Source: an uncultured Oscillospiraceae bacterium | GTDB taxonomy: Bacteria; Bacillota; Clostridia; Oscillospirales; Acutalibacteraceae | Direction: 5' to 3' | Assembly: GCA_900543525.1 (NCBI GenBank) | Contig: UQRS01000001.1 | Span: 1-63,610, forward strand | DNA: 63,610 bases | Part shown: piece after piece, positions 16,495-25,489 of the stretch | How positions within the stretch are numbered: the first letter of the stretch is position 1 | How the letters are laid out: every line of letters starts with the position of its first letter | Made by a program: the position numbers and the translations under genes | Notes under the pieces: model-generated | The model's input: only the letters and a program-made list of their open reading frames with translations | Databases searched by the model: none | What the model was told of the DNA's origin: nothing

Positions 16495-16836
16495 ATGCCC
16501 GGTACCAGAAAGCTCGGAAGAACCACCGATCACAGAACCGCCATGCTCAGGGCGATGGTCACCTACCTGCTGGAGAACGGCAGGATTGAGACCACCTACA
16601 CCCGCGCGCTGGAAGTTCGGTCGATGGCAGAGAAATATATCACCCTCGCAAAGACGGACAGCCTGCACTCCAAGCGGCAGGCCATGGCGTTTATCACAAA
16701 GGAAGCTGTCGTCAAGAAGCTTTATGATGAGATTGCGCCGAAATACAGCACCCGCAACGGCGGCTATACCCGGATCACAAAGACCGGCCCCCGCCGCGGC
16801 GACGCTGCCGAGATGGCGATTATCGAACTGGTCTGA
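16495..16836 (+). CDS. rplQ: 50S ribosomal protein L17
   Basis: A 113-residue protein starting MPGTRKLGRTTDHRTAMLRAMVTYLLENGRIETT, the L17 signature, and ending with YTRITKTGPRRGDAAEMAIIELV. It lies near the peptide exit tunnel of the large subunit. It is the last gene of the operon and is followed by a strong terminator. Confidence 0.98.
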   Translation: MPGTRKLGRTTDHRTAMLRAMVTYLLENGRIETTYTRALEVRSMAEKYITLAKTDSLHSKRQAMAFITKEAVVKKLYDEIAPKYSTRNGGYTRITKTGPRRGDAAEMAIIELV

Positions 16837-16890
16837 TCCAGTCTTTGCCGGAGGAGAGGAGTCTCCGCTTCCCGGCAAACAGTGCAAATG

Positions 16891-16942
16891 AAAACCCCCG
16901 GTACCCCCCTTTTCAAAGGGGCTTGTACCGGGGGTTTGTTTT
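16891..16942 (+). terminator. Terminator of the rpsM-rplQ operon
   Basis: AAACCCCCGGTAC (16892-16904) pairs with GTACCGGGGGTTT (16925-16937) followed by GTTTTG. An inner CCCCTTTTCAAAGGGG stem strengthens it. Confidence 0.85.
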
Positions 16943-17027
16943 GTCTGTTTTTCGCCCGACCGGGGGCTGTGCCCGGCCGGACTTTCAGCGAACTCACCCC
17001 GCCAAGCCTTCCGCGGCCGGGGGAGGA

Positions 17028-18446
17028 TTACGACCGTTTTGCGAGGTTTTCTTCCGGCCGACCGAGCGTGCGATAGGTGTAGATAATCACACAAATCGAG
17101 ATCAGGAAGGTCAGAATATCTGCCGCCGGCATGGAGAAGAGCACGCCGTCCAGCCCCATGAAAATCGGAAACAGCAGCGCCAGTCCTACGCCAAAGACGA
17201 TCTCCCGCACCACCGAAAGCAGGGTCGAGGTCAGCGCCTTTCCAAGCGATTGCAGGTAGATAAAGGTCGCCTTGTTGACGCAGGCCAAAACCAGCATGCA
17301 GAGGTAAACGCGAAAGCACCGGACGGCAAATTCCGTGTAATAGATACTCTCGTTTCCGGCGCCGAACAGCGCGATCAGCTGCCTCGGGAAGCACTCGACA
17401 ATCAGCGTGGCGACCGCGCCGACCGCCGCCTCTGCCGCCAGAAGGTAGGAGAAAAGGCTTCTGGCACGATCCTTTCGTCCGGCGCCCATATTGTAGCCGA
17501 CGATCGGGATGCAGCCGGCCGCCATGCCGATCGAAACGGAAATGACAATCTGGAAAAACTTCATCACGATTCCGACCACCGCCATGGGAATCTGTGCGTA
17601 CTGCGGTTGTCCGAAAACCGGATCAAGTGCGCCGTATTTCCGGATCATGTTGTTGATGGCCGCCATGGCCGCCACCAGGGAAATCTGGGACAAAAGCGAG
17701 CAGATTCCCAGCGACAGAAAGCGGGAGATCACCTTTCGATCCGGCCGGAAGCTGTCGCGGGAGAGCCTTACGGCCTTCATGTGAAACAGATACCAGACGG
17801 CCAGCACGGCGGTCAGAATCTGTCCGAGCACGGTGGCGACAGCCGCTCCCATCATGCCCCATCGGAACAGAAAGATAAACACCGGGTCGAGGATCAGGTT
17901 GACCACCGCGCCGGCCAGAATGGAAATCATGGCGAAGCGGGGGCTGCCGTCCGATCGGATGATCGGATTCATGGCCTGCCCGAACATGTAAAAGGGAATG
18001 CCCATGGCAATATAGAGGAAATATTCTTTGGAATGACGAAAGGTCTCTTCATTGACGCGGCCGCCGAAGAGGGTCAGTAAAGGCTCCTGAAAAATCAGGT
18101 AAACCGCGGTCAGGATGACGCTGCCGATCAGCACCAGCAAAACCGCGTTGCCGATGCTGCGTCCGGCGCGATCGTTCTTCTTCGCGCCGAGGCTGAGGCT
18201 GACAAAGGCGCAGCAGCCGTCACCGATCATGACCGCAACCGCGAGGGCGACGACGGTCAGCGGAAAGACCACCGTGTTTGCCGCGTTTCCATAGGAGCCG
18301 AGGTAGGTCGCGTTGGCGATGAAAATCTGGTCAACGATGTTGTACAGCGCCGCTACCAGCAGACTGAGAATGCAGGGCAGCGCATACTTCAGCATCAGAC
18401 GGGAAAGCTTCTCGCTTTCCAGGAATGCGTTGGATTTCTTTTGCAT
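17028..18446 (-). CDS. MATE family efflux transporter
   Basis: A 472-residue integral membrane protein with about twelve helices in two repeats. The first repeat begins LMLKYALPCILSLLVAALYNIVDQIFIANA, the classic MATE start with the VDxxFI motif, and the equivalent helix in the second half reads GMAAGCIPIVGYNMGAG. MATE proteins export drugs or metabolites using Na+ or H+ gradients. The start has a GGAGG site at the proper distance. It is a single-gene unit on the minus strand, reading toward the rplQ terminator. The substrate is unknown. Confidence 0.9.
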   Translation of the reverse strand: MQKKSNAFLESEKLSRLMLKYALPCILSLLVAALYNIVDQIFIANATYLGSYGNAANTVVFPLTVVALAVAVMIGDGCCAFVSLSLGAKKNDRAGRSIGNAVLLVLIGSVILTAVYLIFQEPLLTLFGGRVNEETFRHSKEYFLYIAMGIPFYMFGQAMNPIIRSDGSPRFAMISILAGAVVNLILDPVFIFLFRWGMMGAAVATVLGQILTAVLAVWYLFHMKAVRLSRDSFRPDRKVISRFLSLGICSLLSQISLVAAMAAINNMIRKYGALDPVFGQPQYAQIPMAVVGIVMKFFQIVISVSIGMAAGCIPIVGYNMGAGRKDRARSLFSYLLAAEAAVGAVATLIVECFPRQLIALFGAGNESIYYTEFAVRCFRVYLCMLVLACVNKATFIYLQSLGKALTSTLLSVVREIVFGVGLALLFPIFMGLDGVLFSMPAADILTFLISICVIIYTYRTLGRPEENLAKRS

Positions 18447-18887
18447 AGCTAAAAACCTCCGAAAAATTCAGTTTCAGGCGGACGGGAAAATTCCGGCAGC
18501 CTGCAGGGGACAAAATGTGTGTAAAAAAAGAAAAAGCCTGCGGCCTGCAAGCTGGATTTACGCCGAAGGCCACACGCTTTTTATGCTTTTGTGATAAACC
18601 GCCGTCCGGGAGACTGGTCGCCCGGGCGATCGTCCGATCGCCGCGCCGCTGCGTTATGAAAAGCGGGAGGGGGGTGCCCCTCGGCTTGCTGGTGCAAAAC
18701 AGGCAGCCTGAATTTATAAAACACGGGATGCAGAAGACGGGCGATTCGGGACGGTGCGTGCCGCTGATCCTGCCCTTTGAACATAAAAAAACAGCGGGCG
18801 GCAAACAACTGGTTTTACGCAGTTTACTGCCACTCGCTGTATTTTTATTCTATCATATTTTTGAAAATTTGCAAGCGCTTTGTTCTC
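18447..18887. other. Intergenic region between MATE gene and pyrG
   Basis: No gene is supported. It contains GCCCGGGCGATCG-type repeats at 18600-18650, related to others in the window, and the pyrG terminator at 18785-18847. The MATE promoter is not clear. Confidence 0.4.
18785..18847 (-). terminator. Terminator of pyrG
   Basis: ACAGCG.G.GGCA.AC and GTTTACTGCC.CTCGCTGT pair around a 15-base loop, with TTTTTT following on the minus strand and ATTTTTATT on the plus strand, so it may act both ways. Confidence 0.7.
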
Positions 18888-20507
18888 TTATTTTTCCGAA
18901 TAGGCAACAGCCGCACCGATGAAATCGCGGAAAAGAGGGTGCGCCCGGTTGGGGCGGGAGCGGAACTCCGGATGAAACTGCACGCCTACATACCAGGGGT
19001 GATCGGCCAGCTCGACCGCCTCCACAAGGCGTTTGTCGGGCGAAATGCCGGAGAATACAAGTCCCGCCGCCGAGAACAGCTCGCTGTATTCATTGTTGAA
19101 TTCATAGCGGTGACGGTGCCGTTCGTTGATCAGATTCTCTCCATAAGCGGCGCTGAGACGGGTATCCTGCTGCACACTGCAGGGATAGAGGCCGAGCCGC
19201 ATGGTGCCGCCTTTGTCAGTGATGTTCTTCTGATCCGGCATGATGTCGATCACCGCGTGCGCGGCATTTTCGCAAAACTCGCTCGAGGTGGCGTCGTCAA
19301 GGCCGCAGACATGGCGGGCAAACTCAATCACGGCGATCTGCATACCGAGACAGATGCCAAAATAGGGGATTTTATTCTCCCGCGCGTACTGTGCAGCGAG
19401 AATTTTTCCCTCAATCCCGCGGCTGCCGAAGCCGCCGGGCACGATGATGCCGTGACAGCCGGCGAAGGACTCCTCCAGATTTTCGTTTGTGATGGTTTCG
19501 CTGTCGACCCAATGGATATCAATCTCCGCCCCGTGGACGTAGCCCCCGTGCTTGAGGGATTCCACAACCGAGAGGTAAGCGTCATGCAGCTGGACATATT
19601 TTCCGACCAGCGCGATGCGCACAACCTTGTGGCAGGCGCGGATGCTGTCCGCCATAGCCTGCCATTCCCGCAGATCGGGCGCGGGACAGTCGAGGCCGAG
19701 CGCGTCGCAGACCAGCTGCGAAAAATGATGCTGCTCCAGCATCAGCGGCGCTTCATATAAGATGTCGACCGTGCTGTTTTCGATGACCATTTCCGGCCGG
19801 ATGTTGCAGAAGAGGGAGATTTTTTTGGCGACATCCTCGGTCAGAGGACGGTCAACCCGGCAGATGATCATGTCCGGCTGAATCCCGATCGAGAGCAGCT
19901 CCTTCACACTGTGCTGGGTCGGCTTGCTTTTCAGCTCGTCCGAGCCGGGGATGAAGGGCACCAGGGTAACATGAATGAACAGGCAGTTTTCCCGCCCGAT
20001 TTCGGTCGCGGCCTGACGGATGGCCTCCAGAAAAGGCTGCGACTCAATATCGCCGACCGTGCCGCCGATTTCGGTGATGACGACGTCGGCCTCTCCCAGC
20101 TCGCCCACGCGGTAGAGGCAGCGCTTGATCTCGTTCGTGATGTGCGGGATCACCTGCACCGTCTCGCCGAGATACTTGCCCAGCCGCTCCTTGTTCAGCA
20201 CGTTGTAATACACCTTGCCCGAGGTTACGTTGGAATAGCGGTTGAGGTTCTCATCAATAAACCGCTCGTAGTGCCCGAGGTCGAGGTCAGTTTCGGCTCC
20301 GTCGTCGGTTACGAAAACCTCCCCATGCTGGAAGGGGCTCATCGTGCCGGGATCCACATTGATGTAAGGATCAAACTTCTGCGCGGCGATGCGCAGCCCT
20401 CTGCATTTGAGCAGCCGCCCGAGGGAGGCCGCGGTGATCCCTTTGCCAAGACCCGATACGACGCCGCCGGTCACAAAGATATACTTGACCTGCTTTTTCT
20501 TTTCCAT
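18888..20507 (-). CDS. pyrG: CTP synthase
   Basis: 539 residues from ATG 20507 (MEKKKQVKYIFVTGGVVSGLGKG), behind AGAGGTGG; an upstream in-frame extension lacks a ribosome site. The N-terminal synthetase domain carries the GVVSGLGKGI P-loop and EIGGTVGDIESQPFLEA. The C-terminal class I glutaminase domain has GGFGSRGIEGK, the catalytic GICLGMQ Cys and the QFHPEFRSRP His/Glu. It converts UTP, ATP and glutamine to CTP. The length is standard. The leader in front (about 20510-20610) contains a hairpin that could attenuate transcription, as known for pyrG in Bacillus, although the details differ. Confidence 0.97.
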   Translation of the reverse strand: MEKKKQVKYIFVTGGVVSGLGKGITAASLGRLLKCRGLRIAAQKFDPYINVDPGTMSPFQHGEVFVTDDGAETDLDLGHYERFIDENLNRYSNVTSGKVYYNVLNKERLGKYLGETVQVIPHITNEIKRCLYRVGELGEADVVITEIGGTVGDIESQPFLEAIRQAATEIGRENCLFIHVTLVPFIPGSDELKSKPTQHSVKELLSIGIQPDMIICRVDRPLTEDVAKKISLFCNIRPEMVIENSTVDILYEAPLMLEQHHFSQLVCDALGLDCPAPDLREWQAMADSIRACHKVVRIALVGKYVQLHDAYLSVVESLKHGGYVHGAEIDIHWVDSETITNENLEESFAGCHGIIVPGGFGSRGIEGKILAAQYARENKIPYFGICLGMQIAVIEFARHVCGLDDATSSEFCENAAHAVIDIMPDQKNITDKGGTMRLGLYPCSVQQDTRLSAAYGENLINERHRHRYEFNNEYSELFSAAGLVFSGISPDKRLVEAVELADHPWYVGVQFHPEFRSRPNRAHPLFRDFIGAAVAYSEK

Positions 20508-20848
20508 AAAACGTATGCCACCTCTTTCTAAAACCGCAAGGGCAGCAAAACTGCCGCGGCTTTGCATTTGAATACTGCCATCAGGGCCGGAATATACAAA
20601 TTATATTAGCATTTTTGTCGTCCGCTGTAAACCGTTTTTTTGTATTTTTTTGCATAAAAGATGTATAAAATTTCGCCCCTGTACGATCAATTATTTTTTT
20701 CTTTTTTGTTCAAATTTGTGAGGATTGCGCATACAATATCTCGTGTGTGAATTTCATTACATCTCCTAAATTCGTCATTTTTGTGCAAGCTTCATATAAA
20801 ATCGATGTAAAATACTACATTTCGTTTTATAAAATCACAACAAAACTA
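20508..20848. other. Divergent AT-rich region between pyrG and glgB with pyrG leader hairpin
   Basis: No gene. On the minus strand a TATAAT (20600-20605) lacks a good -35. A hairpin of CCGC-GGCAG/CTGCC-GCGG at 20534-20559, followed by TTTT on the minus strand, lies between it and the pyrG start and may be an attenuator. The rest is very AT-rich with runs of T. Confidence 0.35.
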
Positions 20849-20877
20849 TTGAAAAGGTAAAAAAAATTTGCTAAAAT
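20849..20877 (+). promoter_or_regulatory. Sigma-A type promoter of glgB
   Basis: TTGAAA (20849-20854) and TAAAAT (20872-20877) are separated by 17 bases, 43 bases before the glgB start. Confidence 0.7.
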
Positions 20878-20919
20878 AAAAGCTACGAAGATGGTTATTT
20901 ATGGAAAGGAAGTGCCGTT

Positions 20920-22905
20920 TTGCAAAGGAATGCGAACACGCCGGAGGAACGGTTTCATAAAGGAGAGAATTCGCGGGCTTATGAATTTTTGGGCGCGCAT
21001 TTCCAAAAGCAGCATGGAAAGGAAGGCGTGATCTTCCGCGTCTGGGCGCCGAATGCAACGGCCGTCTCGGTTGTCGGGGACTTCAACGACTGGGCGCCGG
21101 CGGCCGATCCGATGCGGCGGATGACCGACGGCGGAATCTGGGAGTGCTTTGTTCCGGGTGTAGAGCAGTACGCCAATTATAAATATTATATCGTCTCGCG
21201 CGGGGGACAGGTATTTATGAAAAGCGATCCGTACGCCTTTCATGCCGAGACGGCGCCGGCCAACGCCTCCAAAGTATACGACCTGTCGGGCTACCGCTGG
21301 AAGGATGCCGCCTGGCAGAAGGAGCGGGCCGGCCGCAACATTTATGAAAGCCCGGTGAATATATATGAGCTGCACGCCGGCTCCTGGCGGCGGTATGAGG
21401 ACGGCAGCTGCTTCAATTATGTCAAGCTGGCGGAGGAGCTTGCCGCCTATGTGAAGGAGATGGGCTATACCCACATCGAACTGATGCCGATCTGCGAGCA
21501 TCCCTTCGACGGCTCCTGGGGGTATCAGGTGTCGGGCTATTTCGCGCCGACCTCCCGCTATGGGACGCCGCACGATTTTATGAAGTTTGTCGACATCCTG
21601 CACGGCGCCGGGATCGGCGTTATCCTTGACTGGGTGCCGGCGCATTTTCCGAAGGACGGCTTCGGCCTCTATCATTTTGACGGAGAGCCCTGCTATGAAT
21701 ACGCCGACCCGCGCAAGGGCGAGCATAAGGAGTGGGGAACCCAGGTCTTTGATTATGCCCGGCCGGAGGTGGTCAGCTTTCTGACCTCCAGCGCAATGTA
21801 CTGGTTCGATCTTTACCACATCGACGGCCTGCGGGTTGACGCGGTGGCCTCGATGCTTTATCTCGACTACAACCGCCGGGATGGGGAGTGGGTTCCCAAT
21901 ATCTACGGCGGGAAGGAGAATTTGGAGGCGGTCGATTTCCTCCGCCATGTGAATGAGGCGGTTTTTGCAGCCCATCCTTATGCCATGATGATCGCTGAGG
22001 AGTCTACCGCCTGGCCGCTGGTTTCCAAGCCGACCTATATGGGCGGACTGGGCTTCAATTTCAAGTGGAACATGGGCTGGATGAACGACATGCTGCGGTA
22101 TATGTCTCTCGACCCCATCCATCGCAAGTTCAACCACGACTCGCTGACCTTCTCCTTCTTCTACGCTTTTTCGGAGAATTACGTGCTTCCCATCTCGCAT
22201 GACGAGGTGGTGCACGGCAAATGCTCGATGATCAACAAAATGCCGGGCGAGTATGAGCAGAAGTTCGCCGGGCTGCGGACCTTCTATACCTATATGATGG
22301 CCCACCCGGGCAAAAAACTGCTCTTCATGGGGCAGGAGTTCGCCCAGTTCATCGAGTGGAATTATGAGCAGGAGCTGGACTGGCTTCTGCTGGGGTATGA
22401 GCGCCACCGTCAGATGCAGGATTTTGTCAAGGCGCTGAACCGCTTCTACCGGGAGACCCCCGCCTTGTGGGAGGTGGACTACTCCTGGGAGGGATTTTCC
22501 TGGATCGCCAACGACGACAACGCCCAGAGTGTGATTGCCTTCCGCCGGATGGACAAATCCGGGAAGGAGATTATCTGTGTATGCAACTTTGTCCCCGTCA
22601 CGCGGGAGAATTATCGGATCGGCGTGCCGGCCACCGGCAGCTATAAGCTGGTCTTTAACTCGGATGACAAGGCCTTTGGCGGCGACGGCCTGCTGACGAA
22701 AAAGAGCTTCCGGGCGGAGAAAACGCCGATGCACGGCCTTGACCGGTCGATCTCCCTGACCTTGCCGGCCATGTCGGTGCAGTATTATATAAATGTGCCG
22801 CCGGCCAGAACCGCCTCTAAAAAAGCGGAGGCGGCAAAATCGGACGCACCGACCAAAAAGCCGGCGAGGAGAAAAAACGGCAGCGCCGCAGAGAAGCGGG
22901 ACTGA
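20920..22905 (+). CDS. glgB: 1,4-alpha-glucan branching enzyme
   Basis: 661 residues. The start is TTG 20920, with GGAAAGGAAG eight bases in front; ATG 20901 is out of frame. An N-terminal CBM48 (residues about 25-110, FRVWAPNATAVSVVGDFNDW) is followed by a GH13 barrel: YTHIELMPICEHPFDGSWGYQVSGYFAPTSRYG style motif I, GLRVDAVASMLY with the catalytic Asp, MMIAEEST with the catalytic Glu, and ISHDEVVHG. The C-terminal beta domain ends near residue 620, then a Lys/Ala-rich tail of about 40 residues that the family usually lacks. It forms alpha-1,6 branches in glycogen. It is first in the glg cluster. Confidence 0.95.
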   Translation: MQRNANTPEERFHKGENSRAYEFLGAHFQKQHGKEGVIFRVWAPNATAVSVVGDFNDWAPAADPMRRMTDGGIWECFVPGVEQYANYKYYIVSRGGQVFMKSDPYAFHAETAPANASKVYDLSGYRWKDAAWQKERAGRNIYESPVNIYELHAGSWRRYEDGSCFNYVKLAEELAAYVKEMGYTHIELMPICEHPFDGSWGYQVSGYFAPTSRYGTPHDFMKFVDILHGAGIGVILDWVPAHFPKDGFGLYHFDGEPCYEYADPRKGEHKEWGTQVFDYARPEVVSFLTSSAMYWFDLYHIDGLRVDAVASMLYLDYNRRDGEWVPNIYGGKENLEAVDFLRHVNEAVFAAHPYAMMIAEESTAWPLVSKPTYMGGLGFNFKWNMGWMNDMLRYMSLDPIHRKFNHDSLTFSFFYAFSENYVLPISHDEVVHGKCSMINKMPGEYEQKFAGLRTFYTYMMAHPGKKLLFMGQEFAQFIEWNYEQELDWLLLGYERHRQMQDFVKALNRFYRETPALWEVDYSWEGFSWIANDDNAQSVIAFRRMDKSGKEIICVCNFVPVTRENYRIGVPATGSYKLVFNSDDKAFGGDGLLTKKSFRAEKTPMHGLDRSISLTLPAMSVQYYINVPPARTASKKAEAAKSDAPTKKPARRKNGSAAEKRD

Positions 22906-23126
22906 ACCCGCTGCCTCCCATCACCGGAGGGCGCGGGCTTCGGATGAAGAAAAAATTTTTTTAAAAAACTTTCCTCTGTCACAAAATCCGGCAAAAACCC
23001 GCATGGCTTATCCTGTATGCTGGATATCTGCGATCCAAAATGACGCCCCCTTTTTAAAAGGACGGGCGGTTCGGATAAAATCCAAAATCAGCGGCAGCCC
23101 TTTTGCCGCTTCAAGGAGTGACCAAT
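22906..23126 (+). other. glgB-glgC spacer
   Basis: About 220 bases with an AAAAAATTTTTTTAAAAAA run. No terminator with a clean U-tract and no promoter was found, so the four glg genes may still be one transcript. Confidence 0.35.
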
Positions 23127-24341
23127 TTGAAAAAGACCGAGTGTGTGGCGATGCTGCTGGCCGGCGGCCAGGGGAGCCGTCTGTATGTGCTGACCCAGAA
23201 CATCGCCAAGCCCGCCGTCCCTTATGGCGGGAAATACAGAATTATTGATTTTCCCCTTTCCAATTGCGTCAATTCCGGCATTGATACGGTCGGCGTTCTG
23301 ACCCAGTATCAGCCGCTCGAGCTGAACGACTATATCGGCTCGGGCAAGCCGTGGGATCTCGACCGGCTGGAGGGCGGGGTACATATTCTTCCGCCATATC
23401 AGCGGGCGCGGGGCGCCGACTGGTACAAGGGGACGGCCAACGCCATCTATCAGAATATCAATTTTATCGAACGGTATAATCCGGAGTATGTTCTGATCCT
23501 TTCGGGCGATCATATTTACAAGATGAACTATGCCAAGATGATCACCCATCACAAGGAGCAGAATGCCGACTGCACCATCGCCGTGCTGGAGGTCCCGATG
23601 GAGGAGGCCTCCCGTTTCGGAATCATGAACGCGGATGAAAACGGCGTGATTTACGAGTTTGAGGAGAAGCCAAAAAAGCCCAAGAGCAATCTGGCCTCCA
23701 TGGGCATTTATGTTTTCAAGTGGGATAAGCTGCGGCACTACCTCGAGCAGGATGAGCAGACCAAGGGCTCGGCCAACGACTTCGGTAAGAACATCATTCC
23801 CACCATGCTTGCCGAGGGGCAAAGGATGGTCGTCTATCCCTTCAACGATTACTGGAAGGACGTCGGCACCATCGACTCGCTGTGGGAGGCCAACCTCGAC
23901 CTCTTAAACCCGAATGTCGAGCTGGACCTGTCCGACCCCTCCTGGCGGATATTTTCCCGCACGCCGGCCGCCCCGCCGCAGTATATCGCCCCCTGTGCCA
24001 ATGTGCAGAACTCTCTGGTGACCGAGGGGTGCGAGATTTACGGCACGGTGGATTTTTCGGTTCTCTTCGCCAATGTGCAGGTGGAGGAGGGGGCGCAGGT
24101 GCGCGACTCGATCATCATGCCAGGGGCAAAAATCTGCAGCGGCGCCAGCGTGCAGTATGCCATCATTGCCGAGAACACGGTGATTGGGTCCGACGCCAAG
24201 GTGGGTGAGCGGCCGGAGAACATGGAAGATAAGGACGCTTGGGGCGTCGCGGTGGTCGGCGCGGGACTGACGGTCGGCAAAAAAGCCGTCGTGCCGCCGA
24301 AGGCCATGATTTCCGAGGATGTCAAGGGGGGCAGGAAATAA
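23127..24341 (+). CDS. glgC: Glucose-1-phosphate adenylyltransferase, catalytic subunit
   Basis: 404 residues from TTG 23127, eight bases after AAGGAG. The nucleotidyltransferase loop AMLLAGGQGSRLYVLT at the N-terminus, KPAVPYGGKYRIIDFPLSN and LSGDHIYKMNY are intact, and the C-terminal part is a left-handed beta-helix. The enzyme makes ADP-glucose from glucose-1-phosphate and ATP, the committed glycogen step. It overlaps glgD by one base (TAATG), so the two subunits are made together. Confidence 0.95.
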   Translation: MKKTECVAMLLAGGQGSRLYVLTQNIAKPAVPYGGKYRIIDFPLSNCVNSGIDTVGVLTQYQPLELNDYIGSGKPWDLDRLEGGVHILPPYQRARGADWYKGTANAIYQNINFIERYNPEYVLILSGDHIYKMNYAKMITHHKEQNADCTIAVLEVPMEEASRFGIMNADENGVIYEFEEKPKKPKSNLASMGIYVFKWDKLRHYLEQDEQTKGSANDFGKNIIPTMLAEGQRMVVYPFNDYWKDVGTIDSLWEANLDLLNPNVELDLSDPSWRIFSRTPAAPPQYIAPCANVQNSLVTEGCEIYGTVDFSVLFANVQVEEGAQVRDSIIMPGAKICSGASVQYAIIAENTVIGSDAKVGERPENMEDKDAWGVAVVGAGLTVGKKAVVPPKAMISEDVKGGRK

Positions 24342-25456
24342 TGAGAGCAAACGAAGTTATGAGCATCATCTTCTCCAACGTGCATGACGAGATGATGATG
24401 GAGCTGACCGAAAAACGGTCGATGGGCTCGGTGCCCTTCGGCGGGCGGTATCGCGCCATTGATTTTCCCCTCTCCAACCTGGTCAACGCCGGCATCCGCC
24501 GGGTGGGAATCATCACTAAGGCCAACTATCATTCCCTGATGGATCATCTCGGCGCGGGGAAGGCATGGGATCTCGACCGGAAGAAGGGCGGCCTCTTCAT
24601 TATTCCGCCCTACAGCATTGGCAACGGAGTCTATGCCGGAAAGGTCGATGCCCTGATGGGCATCATCACTTTTTTAAAATCCTGCTCGGAGAAATATGTC
24701 GTCCTGTATGACAGCGACGTGATCTGCAATATTGATATCGAGCCGCTGGTCGACGCGCATATCAAAACCGGCGCCGATGTGACGGTCGCCTATAAGCACG
24801 GGCCGCTTCCCAAAAATCCGCGCGACCTGATGTATTTTGAGATCAATTCCCATCGCCGGATCACCGACATCTGCTTCTCGAGTGAGGCGGGGAAGGTCTG
24901 CAACTTCTCGCTGGATATTATGGTGATCGACCGGCAAAAGCTGATTGATCTGATCGAGTTTGCCTCCATCCACAACTACACCGACCTGTCGGTAGAGGTT
25001 TTCCAGCATCATCTGGACAATCTGCGTATGTACGCCTATCGTGTGGAGGAGTACGTCGTCGTCATGGACGGCATCAACTCGTATTATGAGTCCAACATGG
25101 CCCTTTTGCAGAAGAACATACGGGATCAGATTTTTACAAGAGAGCGGCCGGTCTATACCAAAACGCGCGACGACATGCCGGCCAAGTACGGCCTCGGCGC
25201 GACGGCCACCAACTCCATCATTGCCGACGGCTCGGTGATTGAGGGCACGGTGGAGAACAGCATCATCTTCCGCGGCGTGGTGATCGGCAAAAACGCCGTG
25301 GTCAAAAACTGCATTCTGATGCAGGACACGGTTGTAAACGAGGGGGCGGCGCTCAGCTACATCATCACCGACAAGAACGTCACCATCTCCAAGGGGCGCT
25401 GCCTGACCGGAAGTGAGAATTATCCGATGGTGATCCGAAAGGGTACCACGGTGTAA
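24341..25456 (+). CDS. glgD: Glucose-1-phosphate adenylyltransferase, GlgD-type subunit
   Basis: 371 residues. It is homologous to GlgC over its whole length (SVPFGGRYRAIDFPLSNLVNAG, WDLDRKKGG, VLYDSDVICNI) but begins with MSIIFSNVHDEMMMELTEKR in place of the glycine-rich GGxGSRL loop. It is therefore the regulatory, non-catalytic partner known from Bacillus and Clostridia. It probably forms a heterotetramer with GlgC. Start/stop overlap with glgC supports balanced synthesis. Confidence 0.93.
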   Translation: MRANEVMSIIFSNVHDEMMMELTEKRSMGSVPFGGRYRAIDFPLSNLVNAGIRRVGIITKANYHSLMDHLGAGKAWDLDRKKGGLFIIPPYSIGNGVYAGKVDALMGIITFLKSCSEKYVVLYDSDVICNIDIEPLVDAHIKTGADVTVAYKHGPLPKNPRDLMYFEINSHRRITDICFSSEAGKVCNFSLDIMVIDRQKLIDLIEFASIHNYTDLSVEVFQHHLDNLRMYAYRVEEYVVVMDGINSYYESNMALLQKNIRDQIFTRERPVYTKTRDDMPAKYGLGATATNSIIADGSVIEGTVENSIIFRGVVIGKNAVVKNCILMQDTVVNEGAALSYIITDKNVTISKGRCLTGSENYPMVIRKGTTV

Positions 25457-25489
25457 GCGAAAAAATGTAGAAAGAAAGAGGGAATCTCC

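Noticed and set aside
16471..17394. Minus-strand open frame running over rplQ, its terminator and the end of the MATE gene
   Set aside because: It crosses two real genes and a terminator and has low-complexity composition.
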